From the NCBI GenBank assembly GCA_036794825.1, contig DAIRGA010000026.1:11147-75146 (forward strand): 64,000 nt of DNA, given 5' to 3'. The translations under genes were made by a program, and so were the position numbers. Below are positions 1-8,829 of the stretch, piece by piece. Positions within the stretch are counted from its first letter, which is position 1, and the number at the start of each line of letters is the position of its first letter. The notes under the pieces are model-generated. The model was not told the DNA's origin, made no database searches, and saw only the letters and a program-made list of their open reading frames with translations. The DNA is from RZYY01 sp036794825 (GTDB taxonomy: Bacteria > Bacteroidota > Bacteroidia > Bacteroidales > 4484-276).

Positions 1-204
1 TTCGGCAGTGAAGTTGACAGCCATTGTTGCCGTGAGCGTAGCCAGGATATTGGCTTTGACACCATGTCCCATCCCGTCGGAAAGCACTGTAACGATGCGG
101 TTTTCCTCTTTCACGCGTTTTTGCATAAAAACATCCCCGCAAATGCGCTCACCATGATGATTGCGCTGCTGGCAATTGATCTCTATGAAAAACTCCCTGT
201 TCAA
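1..204 (-). CDS. SpoIIE/PP2C-type serine phosphatase, N-terminal fragment
   Basis: The reading frame runs leftward off the window, so only about 68 N-terminal residues are visible. It contains DGMGHG followed by VKANILATLTATMAV, which matches the metal-binding Asp-Gly-Met-Gly-Gly/His motif of SpoIIE-type PP2C phosphatases. These usually dephosphorylate STAS-domain anti-anti-sigma factors. No ATG is available; the first start after the in-frame stop is a TTG at 204, so the start is tentative. It lies about 100 bases downstream of a sensory [FeFe]-hydrogenase on the same strand, an arrangement known for group C sensory hydrogenases, so the hydrogenase-like protein may control this phosphatase. 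The family call is good; the partner is inferred. Confidence 0.75.
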   Translation of the reverse strand, partial: MNREFFIEINCQQRNHHGERICGDVFMQKRVKEENRIVTVLSDGMGHGVKANILATLTATMAVNFTAE

Positions 205-300
205 TTTAGCCTGGTTATTTCAAAATTTCTTAATCTAACATTTCTAATCAAATCCTTGGTTATGATTTGATTATGCTTACTATTTCATCAACGAAGCGAA

Positions 301-2154
301 CTATTTCTTTTTCCTTGTCCGATGCAACTGGATAACCGAGTTGAGCATCGCTTCGGTTTTACTTGCGCCTTCACCAAGCAAAAACCCAATTTGTTGCACC
401 ATCTCGAGGTTTTGGTCAATTACTTCGGTTATTCGCTGAATAATCTGCTCATTGCGGACTTCAGGCGAAAACATGTCTCTTACAATGGCGCCGACCACTT
501 TGTTTTTTTTGATCGAAAAGATGCTGACGTTCAGCAGGGAGTCTTCTATCTGGACATCCCGGCTGATGATATTTTCGCCAGTTTCGAGTGTGTTTTGAAA
601 CATTTTATAAAACTGGACCGGAATGAGGGTTTTCAGATCAGCGCCTCTTAGTCCGGGGATAATTTCGTCAATTTCCCTGATTTCATCGCCGAGCAGCTCG
701 ATAAAACTCCGGTTGGATGAGGTCACTTTCAGCCGCTCATCCACAATCACCACTCCTGAAGGGATTCTGTTCATGATTTCGCGGGAGGTTTCCAGCTTAT
801 CCATTACCAGATCATATTCGCTGCGAAGCGTCTTCAGTTCTTCCTTCAATGCCTGTTGTTCTTCCTGGTTCTTTTTATTCGACTCCCGCAATGCGTTGAT
901 ATACTTGTTTTTGCTTCGAAGGGAAAAATCAAAACAGATATCTGTTTTGGTAATGCCCTGGGCCACTGCACTTGCAAACTCCTTGCAGGTGGCAAACCCG
1001 CAATTTCCACAGCCAAGATGGCCATCATCCTCTTTTTGAATCAAATTCATGACCTCTTCGAGCCTGGCGGGATCAGGTTCCGGCAAACGCTGGTCATCAG
1101 GAGTAAAGACTCGCTTGGTATTCATTCCGGCAAATCTTGCCATTGCCTCTTCCCATGCTTTCGCATCAAAGTCCTTTAGTCTTTTCTTAGCATACTTGAT
1201 TACCAAAGCATTGCGCTGATGTTTATCATTTCCGGTGGTCATACCCGGACCCATGACGCAGCCCTGGTTGTAAAAGACGTTGAAATTCTTCCTGATCTGG
1301 TCAATATTCACACCGAAACTGTCCACAGCCCTGAGTGAGGCTGAGCTTCCCTCAACGGTGATTACATCACCATCAATAAGTGTCTGGTTAATCCCGCCCG
1401 CTTCGAGGATGCCCGCACTAACCGGGTAAAGCGATCCCATTTTTCCGATTGGCATGTTGAAATCAGAATATTCAAGCTGGCTTTCGTGAATATCGCGCTC
1501 GTTGAACAGTTGGCGGAGTTCTTTAAAGGTGAGCACCGAGTCAATCCTGGTACTTTCTTCCGGACGCAAAATCTCACGCTTGGCCGCAATACATGGCCCA
1601 ATGTAAACAATAAGAACCTCATTTCCATACACTTCCCTCACCACATTTGCCGCTGCCATTACTGGAGTAATGATGGGTGCAAGATTGCCTGTGAGGGTAG
1701 GATGATATTTCTCGATGTAATAAACGATCGCCGGACAGTTGGCTGTGATGTAGTATTTCCCTTTTTTTTCGCTGAAGAGCTTTTTGTAGGCCTGTGCTAT
1801 CAGATCCACTCCAAAAGAGACCTCATTAACGTAGTTAAATCCGAGCGAGCGGATCATTTCAACAAATTTCCGGTAATCGGTAATATCCGGAAATTCGCCT
1901 GAAATACTTGGATCAACAATGGCGGCTACCTTTTTCCCTGATTTCAGTAATGCCTTGACCTCACCGGTGGAGTCGTAACTGAAAATAGCATCGTAACGGC
2001 AGGCAGCAAGGCAACTGCCGCAGCCAATGCACCGCGAATCTATCACGGTCGGGATATCGTTTCCGACTTTGGTTTGTATGGCATGCACCGGACATGCTCT
2101 GACACAGGCCAGGCAGTTTGTGCAATTATTCGGGTCAATTGAAATCAATGCCAT
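301..2154 (-). CDS. PAS-containing sensory [FeFe]-hydrogenase (HydS-like, group C type)
   Basis: This 617-residue protein has two [4Fe-4S] ferredoxin motifs (C11/14/17/21 and C42/45/48/52), an iron hydrogenase large-subunit domain (about 60-350), a further Fe-S domain with C382, C385 and C390, a coiled coil (about 415-460) and a PAS-like C-terminus. It has no kinase or DNA-binding domain. It is expected to be a cytoplasmic H2 or redox sensor that acts on a partner, plausibly the SpoIIE-type phosphatase just downstream. In motif L1 the residue before the H-cluster cysteine is Asn139 (TANCPA). In motif L3 the usual CxGC is NQGC, so one expected cluster ligand is Asn296. Motif L2 reads PCIAAK. 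The upstream ferredoxin gene ends 11 bases before this start, so the two form an operon. Confidence 0.85.
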   Translation of the reverse strand: MALISIDPNNCTNCLACVRACPVHAIQTKVGNDIPTVIDSRCIGCGSCLAACRYDAIFSYDSTGEVKALLKSGKKVAAIVDPSISGEFPDITDYRKFVEMIRSLGFNYVNEVSFGVDLIAQAYKKLFSEKKGKYYITANCPAIVYYIEKYHPTLTGNLAPIITPVMAAANVVREVYGNEVLIVYIGPCIAAKREILRPEESTRIDSVLTFKELRQLFNERDIHESQLEYSDFNMPIGKMGSLYPVSAGILEAGGINQTLIDGDVITVEGSSASLRAVDSFGVNIDQIRKNFNVFYNQGCVMGPGMTTGNDKHQRNALVIKYAKKRLKDFDAKAWEEAMARFAGMNTKRVFTPDDQRLPEPDPARLEEVMNLIQKEDDGHLGCGNCGFATCKEFASAVAQGITKTDICFDFSLRSKNKYINALRESNKKNQEEQQALKEELKTLRSEYDLVMDKLETSREIMNRIPSGVVIVDERLKVTSSNRSFIELLGDEIREIDEIIPGLRGADLKTLIPVQFYKMFQNTLETGENIISRDVQIEDSLLNVSIFSIKKNKVVGAIVRDMFSPEVRNEQIIQRITEVIDQNLEMVQQIGFLLGEGASKTEAMLNSVIQLHRTRKKK

Positions 2155-2165
2155 AATCCAGAGTT

Positions 2166-2417
2166 TTACAAAAGTTCATTTTGAAGGATACTTACTATGG
2201 TTTCATCATCAATGTGTTCGTATCTTTTCTGGTCAATCATAATGCTGGGCCCATTTTCGCAATTGCCGAAGCAATGTTTGCCGCGGAAGGTCACTTTTCC
2301 TGCCAGGTTATTCTCGTCAAGAAACCGCTTTACTATTTGCACCATCTGCTTATTCCCCCTGGCAAAGCAGGAACTTCCCAAACAAATGACTACCTCTTTA
2401 TTTGTTATCGTTGCCAT
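2166..2417 (-). CDS. thioredoxin-like [2Fe-2S] ferredoxin
   Basis: This 83-residue protein has four cysteines spaced C-x4-C (CLGSSC) and C-x3-C (CFGNC), the pattern of thioredoxin-fold [2Fe-2S] ferredoxins related to the NuoE C-terminal half and the HndB subunit of hydrogenases. Family members pass single electrons between flavin subunits and hydrogenase modules. It is the first gene of the minus-strand arm, 11 bases upstream of the sensory hydrogenase. It is transcribed divergently from hydCBA across a 142-base shared intergenic region. Whether it donates electrons to the sensor or to the catalytic complex cannot be told from sequence. Confidence 0.85.
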   Translation of the reverse strand: MATITNKEVVICLGSSCFARGNKQMVQIVKRFLDENNLAGKVTFRGKHCFGNCENGPSIMIDQKRYEHIDDETIVSILQNELL

Positions 2418-2517
2418 TTTTCCAAAAGATTCATGGGCAAAGGTCTAAAAAAAAGTGAATATGCTGCTTTTTCCGTTATTAAAATAACAGTGTGAAATGA
2501 ATAACAAAAAATAATAC

Positions 2518-2525
2518 TAATTTTG
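2518..2525 (+). promoter_or_regulatory. Bacteroidota -7 box upstream of hydC
   Basis: TAATTTTG fits the TAnnTTTG -7 consensus of Bacteroidota housekeeping promoters and lies 34 bases upstream of the hydC start. No convincing TTTG -33 element is seen at the right distance, so this is a consensus match only. Confidence 0.45.
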
Positions 2526-2559
2526 TTCATCTGTTCAATTTGCATCAATAATAACCAGC

Positions 2560-3027
2560 ATGACTGAAATAGAAGCTGTTTTGCATTCGTACCAAAACCT
2601 TGACCGTGAGTATCTGTTACCGATTTTACAGGATATTCAGCGGATTAAAGGTTTTATTACAACAGAAGTGGTTGTAGCAGTTGCGGCGCATTTAAAGATC
2701 CCAACCAGTAAAGTTTACGCTGTCGCTTCGTTCTACGATCAGTTCAGGTTTGTACCCTTCGCCAAATACCAGATAAAAGTCTGTAATGGAACTGGATGCC
2801 ACATCGAAGGGTCGAATACATTATTTGAAGAATTGAAGAAACAACTCGAACCCAAAAATGGTAATGAGTTTAAGAGCGATCTTTTCAGCCTCGAGCAGGT
2901 GCAATGTCTAGGGGCATGCGGCAATGCTCCGGTAATGAAAATCAATGATATTTTCTACACCTCCGTCACTCCGGAAATGGCAGCCGGACTACTCTCATCA
3001 ATTAAAGCTCAGGAGGAGATTCAATGA
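2560..3027 (+). CDS. hydC: NuoE-like [2Fe-2S] subunit of [FeFe]-hydrogenase (HydC)
   Basis: This 155-residue protein matches the NuoE/HydC family along its length: a helical N-terminal part with the YAVASFYDQF segment, then a thioredoxin-like domain with cysteines CNGTGC and CLGAC that bind a [2Fe-2S] cluster. In HydABC and Hnd complexes this subunit passes electrons to or from the flavin subunit. The ATG at 2560 follows a TAnnTTTG box. Its stop overlaps the hydB start by 4 bases (ATGA), which points to translational coupling and an equimolar complex. The order hydC-hydB-hydA is typical for NAD(P)-linked, often electron-bifurcating, hydrogenases. Confidence 0.93.
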   Translation: MTEIEAVLHSYQNLDREYLLPILQDIQRIKGFITTEVVVAVAAHLKIPTSKVYAVASFYDQFRFVPFAKYQIKVCNGTGCHIEGSNTLFEELKKQLEPKNGNEFKSDLFSLEQVQCLGACGNAPVMKINDIFYTSVTPEMAAGLLSSIKAQEEIQ

Positions 3028-4976
3028 TAGCGATGGAAAAAGAAGCAGGTTTAACAGGTTTTTTAGTTGAAAACGTTCTGAAAAACTACTCCGGCGAATA
3101 CTCGCCTGAAATTCAAAGAGAGGTTGACTTACTTTTACGGAAGCATTTACGCCGACCAGTAATCTACGTTGGAACAGGCACTTGCGGAATTGCTGCCGGT
3201 GCCGATGCAACGCTGAAAGCAGCCCGCCAGTACCTTGAAACTAATCAGCTGGAGGCCGATTTGATAGAAGTTGGCTGCGTAGGATTGTGCAGCGCTGAGC
3301 CATTACTCGATTTTCAGGCTCCGGGTAAGGCGAGGGTAAGCTTTCAGAAAGTCAGCGCCGACAAGGTGGATGGCATTCTTGAAGAGTGTTTCCATCACCA
3401 TATTTCCGATGAGCACGTTCTGGGGCAGGTGGCCAGCGAAACCCATGAGTTGTGGCCGGGCATTCCCCTAATTCAGGAAAATCCCTTCTTCAAAAAACAG
3501 CATCGCATTCTTTTGTTCGACTGCGGTGAAATAGCACCTGCAAGCCTTGACGAATATATTGCCCGTGACGGCTACAAGGCGTTTCTTAAGGCCCTGATGA
3601 ATTACCCGCCTGAGGAGGTTTGCAGCATTGTGGAACAAAGCGGGCTGCGCGGGCGCGGAGGCGGCGGATTTCTCACCGCTGTTAAATGGAACAATACCAG
3701 AATGTCGGCCAGCGACAAAAAATACATAGTTTGTAATGCGGATGAAAGTGATCCCGGAGCTTACATGGACCGGGCGCTTGTCGAAGGAAACCCGTTTCGC
3801 CTTATCGAAGGAATCTCGATAGCTGCTTACGCAATTGGCGCCGGGAAAGCCTATATATATATCCGCTCAGAATACAACCTGGCGGTTAAGAGACTTCGGG
3901 ATGCACTGGCAAAAGCGAAAGAAGCCGGTTTCCTGGGAGAAAATATTTTTAATAGCGGTTTCAATCTTCAGATTGTTCTCCGGGAAGGACCCGGGGCTTT
4001 CGTTTGTGGCGAAGAAACCGCGCTGATCAAAAGCATTGAAGGGCGCCGCGGCATGCCGAGGACAAAACCACCCTATCCTTTCGAAAAAGGGCTTTTTGGA
4101 AAACCCACAGTGGTGAATAACGTGGAAACGCTGACCAATGTACCTTTGATCCTGCTCCACGGACCTCATTGGTTTAAATCCATTGGAACCAGATACAGCA
4201 GTGGAACCAAGTTATTTGCACTTACAGGCGACACTGTCAACACCGGTTTAGTGGAAGTTCCGTTCGGAATCTCGCTGGAGGAAATAATTTTCGAAATCGG
4301 TGGTGGATTGAAAAACGGCAAAATACTCAAAGCCATCCAGATAGGAGGCCCATCTGGGAGCCTGCTGCCAGCTGCACACAGCGATTTACGAATTGATTAC
4401 GGTATTTTCGAAGATCAGCATCTGATCATGGGATCAGGAGGGCTGGTAGTGATGGACGACCATACTTGCATTCTTGACATGGTGAAGTATTTCATCAATT
4501 TTCTCCAGAAAGAGAGTTGCGGGAAATGCATCCCATGCCGGGAAGGAACCAACAGGATGTACGAAATCCTGAAAATGATTACCACCCGCCCTGCACAAAA
4601 CGATGGACATGAGAGCCTGTCGAGGTTTCAGGGCGTAATGCAGCTGGAAAATCTTGCTAAAGTAATTAAGGAAACTTCCCTCTGCGGCCTGGGAAAAACT
4701 GCCCCGAATCCTGTACTCAGCGCATTGGAATGGTTTAGAGAAGAGTTTGAAGAGCACGTGTTTGAACGCAAATGCAGGGCAAATGTGTGCAGAAATCTTA
4801 TCGAATATGTAATCAGTGCAGAGCGCTGCACGGGCTGCCTGGTATGCCTGAAAAAGTGCCCCTATGATGCCATTACAGGAGCAGCCCGGGAACCACATCT
4901 CATTATCCGTGATAAATGCACCAATTGTGGTATATGTTATCAAGTATGTAAATTTTCAGCAATAGACGTTATTTGA
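3024..4976 (+). CDS. hydB: NuoF-like flavoprotein subunit of [FeFe]-hydrogenase (HydB)
   Basis: This 650-residue protein has an N-terminal thioredoxin-like [2Fe-2S] domain (about 45-120), the NuoF core with the FMN-binding GRGGGGF and the NADH-site NADESDPGAYMDR region, the N3-type [4Fe-4S] ligands CGKCIPC near 497-503, and two C-terminal [4Fe-4S] motifs (CTGCLVCLKKC and CTNCGICYQVC). The family oxidises or reduces NAD(P)H at FMN and can couple this to ferredoxin. The N-terminal domain shows only three cysteines: the first one of the usual C-x4-C is replaced in VGTGTC, a variant I believe is common in this family. A GGAGGAG element lies just before the ATG at 3024, supporting this start over Met4. 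Confidence 0.93.
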   Translation: MIAMEKEAGLTGFLVENVLKNYSGEYSPEIQREVDLLLRKHLRRPVIYVGTGTCGIAAGADATLKAARQYLETNQLEADLIEVGCVGLCSAEPLLDFQAPGKARVSFQKVSADKVDGILEECFHHHISDEHVLGQVASETHELWPGIPLIQENPFFKKQHRILLFDCGEIAPASLDEYIARDGYKAFLKALMNYPPEEVCSIVEQSGLRGRGGGGFLTAVKWNNTRMSASDKKYIVCNADESDPGAYMDRALVEGNPFRLIEGISIAAYAIGAGKAYIYIRSEYNLAVKRLRDALAKAKEAGFLGENIFNSGFNLQIVLREGPGAFVCGEETALIKSIEGRRGMPRTKPPYPFEKGLFGKPTVVNNVETLTNVPLILLHGPHWFKSIGTRYSSGTKLFALTGDTVNTGLVEVPFGISLEEIIFEIGGGLKNGKILKAIQIGGPSGSLLPAAHSDLRIDYGIFEDQHLIMGSGGLVVMDDHTCILDMVKYFINFLQKESCGKCIPCREGTNRMYEILKMITTRPAQNDGHESLSRFQGVMQLENLAKVIKETSLCGLGKTAPNPVLSALEWFREEFEEHVFERKCRANVCRNLIEYVISAERCTGCLVCLKKCPYDAITGAAREPHLIIRDKCTNCGICYQVCKFSAIDVI

Positions 4977-5016
4977 GCATCCGTCATCAGCCAAAATCAA
5001 CCAACAATCTAACCAG

Positions 5017-6738
5017 ATGATTTTCAACATCGAAGTAAATAAAAAGATCATAAAAGCCAAACGCGGAGACTCTATTCTCGAAACTCTGAATCAAAACGGA
5101 ATTTCGGTGCCAACACTCTGCCGGATGCAGGGGTTCCCCTCCACCGGAGCCTGCCGCATGTGTGTGGTCGAGGTAGAAGGTTCCGATGACCTTGTTCCAT
5201 CCTGTTCGCATAATGTTGAGGAGTGGATGAAGATTCACACACACTCACCCCGCGTGATCAACGCACGCCGCACCATCGTGGAATTGCTGTTGTCCAGTCA
5301 TCCGGACGATTGCCTTTATTGCATCCGCAACCGCAACTGCGAGCTTCAGGATCTGGCTGATGAGCTTGGCATCCGGGAGAGGAAATTGCCGGTGGTGAAA
5401 AAAGAGGTTAAAAAAGACCCCTCAAGCGTAAGCATTGCCCGGGAACCGGCCAAATGCATTATCTGTGGCAGGTGCGTTAAAGTATGCCGTGACTGGATCG
5501 GGGTTTCTACGCTCGACTTTATCGGTAAAGGAATGAAGACAGTGATAGGCCCCACGTTTAACAACAAGTTGAATATCTCCAGTTGTATCACCTGCGGGCA
5601 GTGCATTATGGTGTGCCCAACCGGCGCACTGCAAGAAAAGGATAATATCAGCCAGGTACTTGCAGCTTTGCAGGATCCCGAAAAATTTGTGGTTGCGCAG
5701 ATTTCTCCAACAGTGTCGGTTTCGCTGGCCGAAGAGTTCAATATCCGCTCAGGGAAAGAACTGGACGGGCTGCTGGTGGCTACTCTGCGAAAAATGGGTT
5801 TCGACAGGATTTTCAAAACCGCTTTCGCTGCCGATATAATGATTTTGCAAATGGCAGAGGAGCTCAGCAACAGGCTCGAAAAAAACGACCGATTGCCCAT
5901 GCTATCCAGCAATTGCCCGGCATTTGTCAAATACATCGAACAAACGCATCCCGACCTGATCCCAAATCTCTCTGTGATTAAATCGCCGCAGCAGATCATG
6001 GGCAGCCTCATTAAACACCATTTTGCCAGGGATCAAAAAGTAAAGGCCGAAAAAATCTTTTCGGTTTCGCTTATGCCCTGCACAGCCGGGAAGTTTGAAG
6101 CCAGCCGCGAAGAATTCACAAATAAAGGCAATTCGGATATTGATGTTGTGCTCACAACACGGGAATTGGCTCGAATGATAAGGCTTTACGGGTTGAATAT
6201 CCAGCAGATGGCCCCCGAAATTTCGGATACGCCCTTTGCCATACGCAGTTCGGCAGCCAAAGTAATCGGCACAAGCGGTGGCCTGGCAGAAGCTCTATAC
6301 CGCACACTTTACTATAATCTTACCGGAAAGCATCTTGTCAATTTCAAGGTAGCCCCTATGCGCGGAAACAAAAACGTTAAAGAATTCATAACCAAAACCG
6401 GAAAACATAAACTGGGAATTGCCGCAGTGAGCGGGTTGGCAAGCGCAGTGGAAATCATCAAAAAAATCAAAGCGGGTCAAAGTGATTTTCAGTTTATCGA
6501 GGTAATGGCCTGCCCGGGCAGCTGCGTTAATGGCGGCGGCCAGCCAATTGGACATGATCGCGAAGCCGTTAAGGCGCGTATCAAAACTTTGTACGACATT
6601 GATGAAAAAGAATCTATCAAGGTTTCTTACAAAAACCTTTCGGTGATGGAGCTTTTTGGGAAATATACCGGCAAGGAGAAAGAATCTTTCTTCGAGAAAT
6701 TTACTACAACCTATCAAAAAAGAGAGGTTTTGCTTTAA
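5017..6738 (+). CDS. hydA: [FeFe]-hydrogenase catalytic-type subunit HydA with altered proton relay
   Basis: This 573-residue protein has a NuoG-like [2Fe-2S] domain, a His-Cys3 [4Fe-4S] motif (HPDDCLYCIRNRNC), two [4Fe-4S] clusters (CIICGRCVKVC, CITCGQCIMVC) and the H-cluster domain with a C-terminal small-subunit segment. Its residue numbers coincide with Clostridium CpI as I recall that sequence. H-cluster ligands C300, C355, C499 and C503 are present, as are E282, R286, S319 and E361. The proton-relay residues differ: position 299 is Asn (SSNCP), position 279 is Met, and position 358, a Lys that contacts cyanide, is Gly (MPCTAGK). It should form a complex with HydB and HydC. Whether it turns over H2 at normal rates is uncertain. 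Confidence 0.9.
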   Translation: MIFNIEVNKKIIKAKRGDSILETLNQNGISVPTLCRMQGFPSTGACRMCVVEVEGSDDLVPSCSHNVEEWMKIHTHSPRVINARRTIVELLLSSHPDDCLYCIRNRNCELQDLADELGIRERKLPVVKKEVKKDPSSVSIAREPAKCIICGRCVKVCRDWIGVSTLDFIGKGMKTVIGPTFNNKLNISSCITCGQCIMVCPTGALQEKDNISQVLAALQDPEKFVVAQISPTVSVSLAEEFNIRSGKELDGLLVATLRKMGFDRIFKTAFAADIMILQMAEELSNRLEKNDRLPMLSSNCPAFVKYIEQTHPDLIPNLSVIKSPQQIMGSLIKHHFARDQKVKAEKIFSVSLMPCTAGKFEASREEFTNKGNSDIDVVLTTRELARMIRLYGLNIQQMAPEISDTPFAIRSSAAKVIGTSGGLAEALYRTLYYNLTGKHLVNFKVAPMRGNKNVKEFITKTGKHKLGIAAVSGLASAVEIIKKIKAGQSDFQFIEVMACPGSCVNGGGQPIGHDREAVKARIKTLYDIDEKESIKVSYKNLSVMELFGKYTGKEKESFFEKFTTTYQKREVLL

Positions 6739-6825
6739 AGACCGCTGGCCTTTCCAGTTTTGGTATCAAACCAGCAAAACCAGATCAGGCATAAGCATTA
6801 AATACATCAACAAAAACAAATAAAA

Positions 6826-8814
6826 GTGAGTCACTCCAAGCGAAAACAGTTGGTATTCAGCGTCAAAGACCTTTGCAGAGTCTGTTATACCTGTGTTCGC
6901 GAATGCCCGGTGAAAGCCATCAGAATAATCAATGGCCAGGCTGAAGTGATCAACGAGCGATGTATTGGCTGCGGTAACTGCACCATCGTTTGCAGCCAGG
7001 GCGCTAAGTGTTTTCTGAAAACAACCCGCGATACCAAGGAAATTCTCAAAACATACAATAAAGTAATCGCTATTATTGCCCCAAGTTTTCCGGCTGAGTT
7101 CTGCGAAATTTCCGACTACCGGAAGTTCGTGGGTATGGTCAGGTCACTGGGTTTCAGCCGCGTGTGCGAGGTCGCTTTCGGCGCCGATATGGTGGCAGAT
7201 GAGTACAAAAAGCTACATCACGAATTAAAACAAGGTGGCAGCATTTCGTCAGATTGCCCTGCAGTAGTTTTCTACATTGAGCACTACCAGCCCAACATGG
7301 TGCATAAACTTGCGCCAATTGCATCGCCAATGGTGGCAATGGCACGAATCGTAAAACAACTTTATGGGCCAGATTCCAAAGTGATTTTCGTTGGTCCGTG
7401 CATAGCCAAAAAAGCAGAATCCGACGAAGTGGACGAAGTGATCACTTTTACCGAGTTGAGGGAATTGTTCAGGGAGATGAATATTACCCCCGACAACATT
7501 ATCCCGACCGAATTTGATCCGCCGGCTGCAGGCAAAGGAGCAGTATTTCCGGTGAGCAGAGGCTTATTGCAAACCGCTGGCTTATCAGAAGATATACTAA
7601 CCGAGGACGTGATTGTAGCCTCTGGAAAAAGCAACTTCAAAGAAGCGATCAAGGAAGTTGAAAACGATCCCTATAACAACCACCATCTTGAGTTGCTCTG
7701 CTGCGAGGGCTGCATAATGGGGCCGGGAACTTCGGCCGGAGGCAAACGTTACAACCGCAGATCCGGGGTAAGCAATTACGTGAGGAAAAAGATGGAGGAT
7801 TTCGATTTTGCCCGCTGGGAAAGCAATATAAGAGAATTCAGCACAATTGATTTCACGCAGGAATACAATGTTCTGGATCGCCGGATTGAAGTCCCCGATG
7901 AGGAGACGATCAATAAAGTGCTGGTAAAACTAGATAAACTCACCCCGCAGGACCACCTCAACTGCACGGCATGCGGTTATGATACCTGCCGCGAACACGC
8001 CATTGCCATAGCTCAGGGACTGGCCGAAGTGGAGATGTGCCTACCGTTTACCATCGAAAAATTGCACCAACTGGTTATTGATCTGAACGACTCCAACAAA
8101 AAACTGGCTACAACACAGCAAGCGCTGCGACAGTCAGAAAAACTCGCCGGAATGGGGCAGCTCTCAGCAGGCATTGCACACGAACTCAACAATCCATTGG
8201 GCGTCATCACGGTTTACAGCAATATTCTGAAAGAAGAAAGCAACCCGGATGATCCCATCCGCAAAGACCTGGAACTCATTGCCGAACAGGCCGAACGTTG
8301 CAAGAAAATTGTCGGTGGACTTCTCAACTTTGCCCGCAAAAATCAGGTCAGCCTCACCGAAACCAACATGATTGATTTTTTAAAGCAAAGCATCGAATCC
8401 ATCATCAGACCTGAAAATGTGGAGGTTGCATTCGAAAGCAACATCAAATTTCCAATAGCAAATGTTGACCCGGAGCAACTGATGCAGGCAATCACCAACC
8501 TCCAAAAAAATGCAGTGGAAGCAATGCCTGATGGAGGTAAGCTAACCATTTCGCTAAGTGGAGACGATTACAATGTGATTATCAAAATTTCGGATAGTGG
8601 AACAGGAATTTCAAAAGAAAATATGGAGCACGTTTTTACGCCGTTCTTCACTACAAAGGCATTAGGAAAAGGAACCGGACTGGGACTGCCGATGGTTTAC
8701 GGCGTTGTAAAAATGCATAAAGGGAAAATTGACATGCAATCCAATGATGATCCTGCCGCAGGCGCAACCGGCACAACGTTCACCATTAGTTTTCCAAACA
8801 ACCTCGAAAAATAG
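6826..8814 (+). CDS. sensory [FeFe]-hydrogenase fused to a histidine kinase
   Basis: This 662-residue protein has two [4Fe-4S] motifs (C17/20/23/27 and CIGCGNCTIVC), a hydrogenase domain (about 65-345), an Fe-S domain (CTACGYDTC), a short coiled coil, a HisKA domain with H452 in GIAHELNNP, and an HATPase with NLQKNAVEAM, DSGTGI and GKGTGLGLP. It is thus a cytoplasmic two-component sensor whose input domain is a hydrogenase. Motif L1 has Asp143 before the ligand Cys144 (SSDCPA), L2 is PCIAKK, and L3 keeps C292/C293 and C296. It starts with GTG; a stop lies in frame upstream and no ATG is available. It follows hydA by 87 bases and precedes a receiver gene by 15. Confidence 0.9.
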   Translation: MSHSKRKQLVFSVKDLCRVCYTCVRECPVKAIRIINGQAEVINERCIGCGNCTIVCSQGAKCFLKTTRDTKEILKTYNKVIAIIAPSFPAEFCEISDYRKFVGMVRSLGFSRVCEVAFGADMVADEYKKLHHELKQGGSISSDCPAVVFYIEHYQPNMVHKLAPIASPMVAMARIVKQLYGPDSKVIFVGPCIAKKAESDEVDEVITFTELRELFREMNITPDNIIPTEFDPPAAGKGAVFPVSRGLLQTAGLSEDILTEDVIVASGKSNFKEAIKEVENDPYNNHHLELLCCEGCIMGPGTSAGGKRYNRRSGVSNYVRKKMEDFDFARWESNIREFSTIDFTQEYNVLDRRIEVPDEETINKVLVKLDKLTPQDHLNCTACGYDTCREHAIAIAQGLAEVEMCLPFTIEKLHQLVIDLNDSNKKLATTQQALRQSEKLAGMGQLSAGIAHELNNPLGVITVYSNILKEESNPDDPIRKDLELIAEQAERCKKIVGGLLNFARKNQVSLTETNMIDFLKQSIESIIRPENVEVAFESNIKFPIANVDPEQLMQAITNLQKNAVEAMPDGGKLTISLSGDDYNVIIKISDSGTGISKENMEHVFTPFFTTKALGKGTGLGLPMVYGVVKMHKGKIDMQSNDDPAAGATGTTFTISFPNNLEK

Positions 8815-8829
8815 TAAAAAAGAAATAAC

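Noticed and set aside
64..270. Plus-strand frame of 68 residues at the left edge
   Set aside because: It lies opposite the SpoIIE-type phosphatase frame, which carries a clear motif; the plus-strand product has none.
3024..4976. Missing first Cys in the N-terminal [2Fe-2S] domain of HydB as a defect
   Set aside because: The VGTGTC form looks like a known family variant, so it is not reported as unusual.
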